Of a stretch of 64,000 nt of DNA, positions 63,565 through 64,000 are shown in pieces. The stretch lies in contig JARYIJ010000001.1 in the NCBI GenBank assembly GCA_029980465.1, positions 2,863,501 through 2,927,500 of the forward strand. The letters run 5' to 3'. This DNA is from Pseudolabrys sp. GTDB taxonomy: Bacteria > Pseudomonadota > Alphaproteobacteria > Rhizobiales > Xanthobacteraceae. The position numbers and the translations under genes were made by a program. How positions within the stretch are numbered: position 1 is the first letter of the stretch; each line of letters starts with the position of its first letter. The notes under the pieces were generated by a model. That model was given only the letters and a program-made list of their open reading frames with translations, was not told where the DNA came from and searched no databases.

Positions 63565-64000
63565 ATGTCGGATTCCCACCACCGCGTCGAAGCCGCCATC
63601 GCCGCCTTCGCCAAAGGCGAGATCATCGTCGTCACCGACGATGACGACCGCGAGAACGAGGGCGACCTGTTCGTCGCCGCCTCGCTCTGCACGCCGGAGA
63701 AGATGGCGTTCATCATCCGCAACACGTCGGGCATCGTCTGCGCGCCGCTCGACGCCGCCGGGGCGCGGCGGCTGCATCTCGATCCGATGGTGGCGGACAA
63801 CGACGCGCCGCTCGGCACGGCGTTCACCATCACGGTCGACGCCAGGCACGGGCTGACCACCGGCATCTCGGCGGAAGAGCGCTGCAACACGGTGCGCGCG
63901 CTCGCCAACGGCAACATGGGCGCCAGCGACTTCGTGCGGCCCGGCCATGTCTTCCCGCTGGTGGCGCGCGAGGGCGGCGTGCTGATGCGTTCGGGACATA
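63565..64000 (+). CDS. ribB: 3,4-dihydroxy-2-butanone 4-phosphate synthase (5' part, cut by window end)
   Basis: The window holds about 145 codons, with no stop before its end. It makes the four-carbon riboflavin precursor from ribulose 5-phosphate. VVTDDDDRENEGDLFVAASLCTPEKMAFIIRNTSGIVCAPLD has the acidic metal-binding loop (DDDRENEGD), and RHGLTTGISAEERCNTVRALA follows; VFPLVAREGGVLMRSGH is near the cut end. The family also occurs as RibBA fusions, which cannot be decided here. Confidence 0.93.
   Translation, partial: MSDSHHRVEAAIAAFAKGEIIVVTDDDDRENEGDLFVAASLCTPEKMAFIIRNTSGIVCAPLDAAGARRLHLDPMVADNDAPLGTAFTITVDARHGLTTGISAEERCNTVRALANGNMGASDFVRPGHVFPLVAREGGVLMRSGH

Overview
The window is high-GC chromosomal DNA from an alphaproteobacterium, most likely a Hyphomicrobiales member of the Bradyrhizobium/Xanthobacteraceae/Pseudolabrys type (inference). 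The reasons are the protein sequences of glyQ/glyS, ppdK, cydAB and the PA0069-family radical SAM protein, and an unusually dense set of interspersed palindromic repeats. There is no prophage, complete IS element, plasmid gene or CRISPR array. Most of it is housekeeping sequence with short accessory islands.

Layout. 1-5 kb: moaB, a MarR-GNAT fusion regulator, a small GT2 glycosyltransferase, a radical SAM protein and rnhB. 5-11 kb: a GT39-type membrane protein, cydBA with a FixK/FNR-like box, a cupin, a small EamA transporter and a uracil-DNA glycosylase. 11-19.7 kb: ETF-QO, a large TPR protein, ispE, a polyprenyl diphosphate synthase, a DUF2007 protein with a tRNA-methyltransferase-like protein, an S49 peptidase and three very small membrane proteins. 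19.7-29.4 kb: glyQ, lemA with DUF2207, a repeat-bounded DUF559 endonuclease gene, glyS carrying a 108-bp palindromic element inside its reading frame, DUF3096 and ppdK. 29.6-37 kb: a chemoreceptor, a SleB-type cell wall hydrolase, an MFS transporter, an AcuI-type reductase, a thioesterase, a tyrosine phosphatase and an HD hydrolase. 37-45.5 kb: tag, a YgfZ-type protein, a response regulator, Nudix, SRAP, a D-2-hydroxyacid dehydrogenase, a Sua5/TsaC protein and tRNA-Pro(CGG). 45.5-54 kb: an IlvD/Edd dehydratase, a toxin-antitoxin locus with a frameshifted toxin, an MBL-fold protein, DUF1499, an acyl-CoA synthetase, an extensin-like protein, a phosphoesterase and an L,D-transpeptidase. 54.5-64 kb: a 56-residue protein, an SDR, pdxH, a surface lipoprotein, a DnaJ-like protein, an ECF sigma/anti-sigma pair, fabI, a histidine phosphatase, a decayed brnTA locus, aroC and the 5' part of ribB.

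Repeats. Three families fill many of the gaps. Family A (about 180-280 bp, 7 copies) has imperfect terminal inverted repeats and looks MITE-like. Family B (about 60-140 bp, 9 copies) consists of paired hairpins; one copy lies in frame inside glyS and is translated. Family C (about 50-145 bp, 5 copies) consists of paired arms rich in CCCTCCCC/GGGGTGGGG; two inverted copies bound the DUF559 gene and are translated at its ends. Small hairpin modules are nested inside these elements, and one module is shared between families A and C. These repeats, their effect on genes, and two damaged toxin-antitoxin loci are the most unusual content.

Limits: everything was read by eye. Family names rest on recognised motifs and not on searches. 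Some start codons are ambiguous, as stated in the entries.
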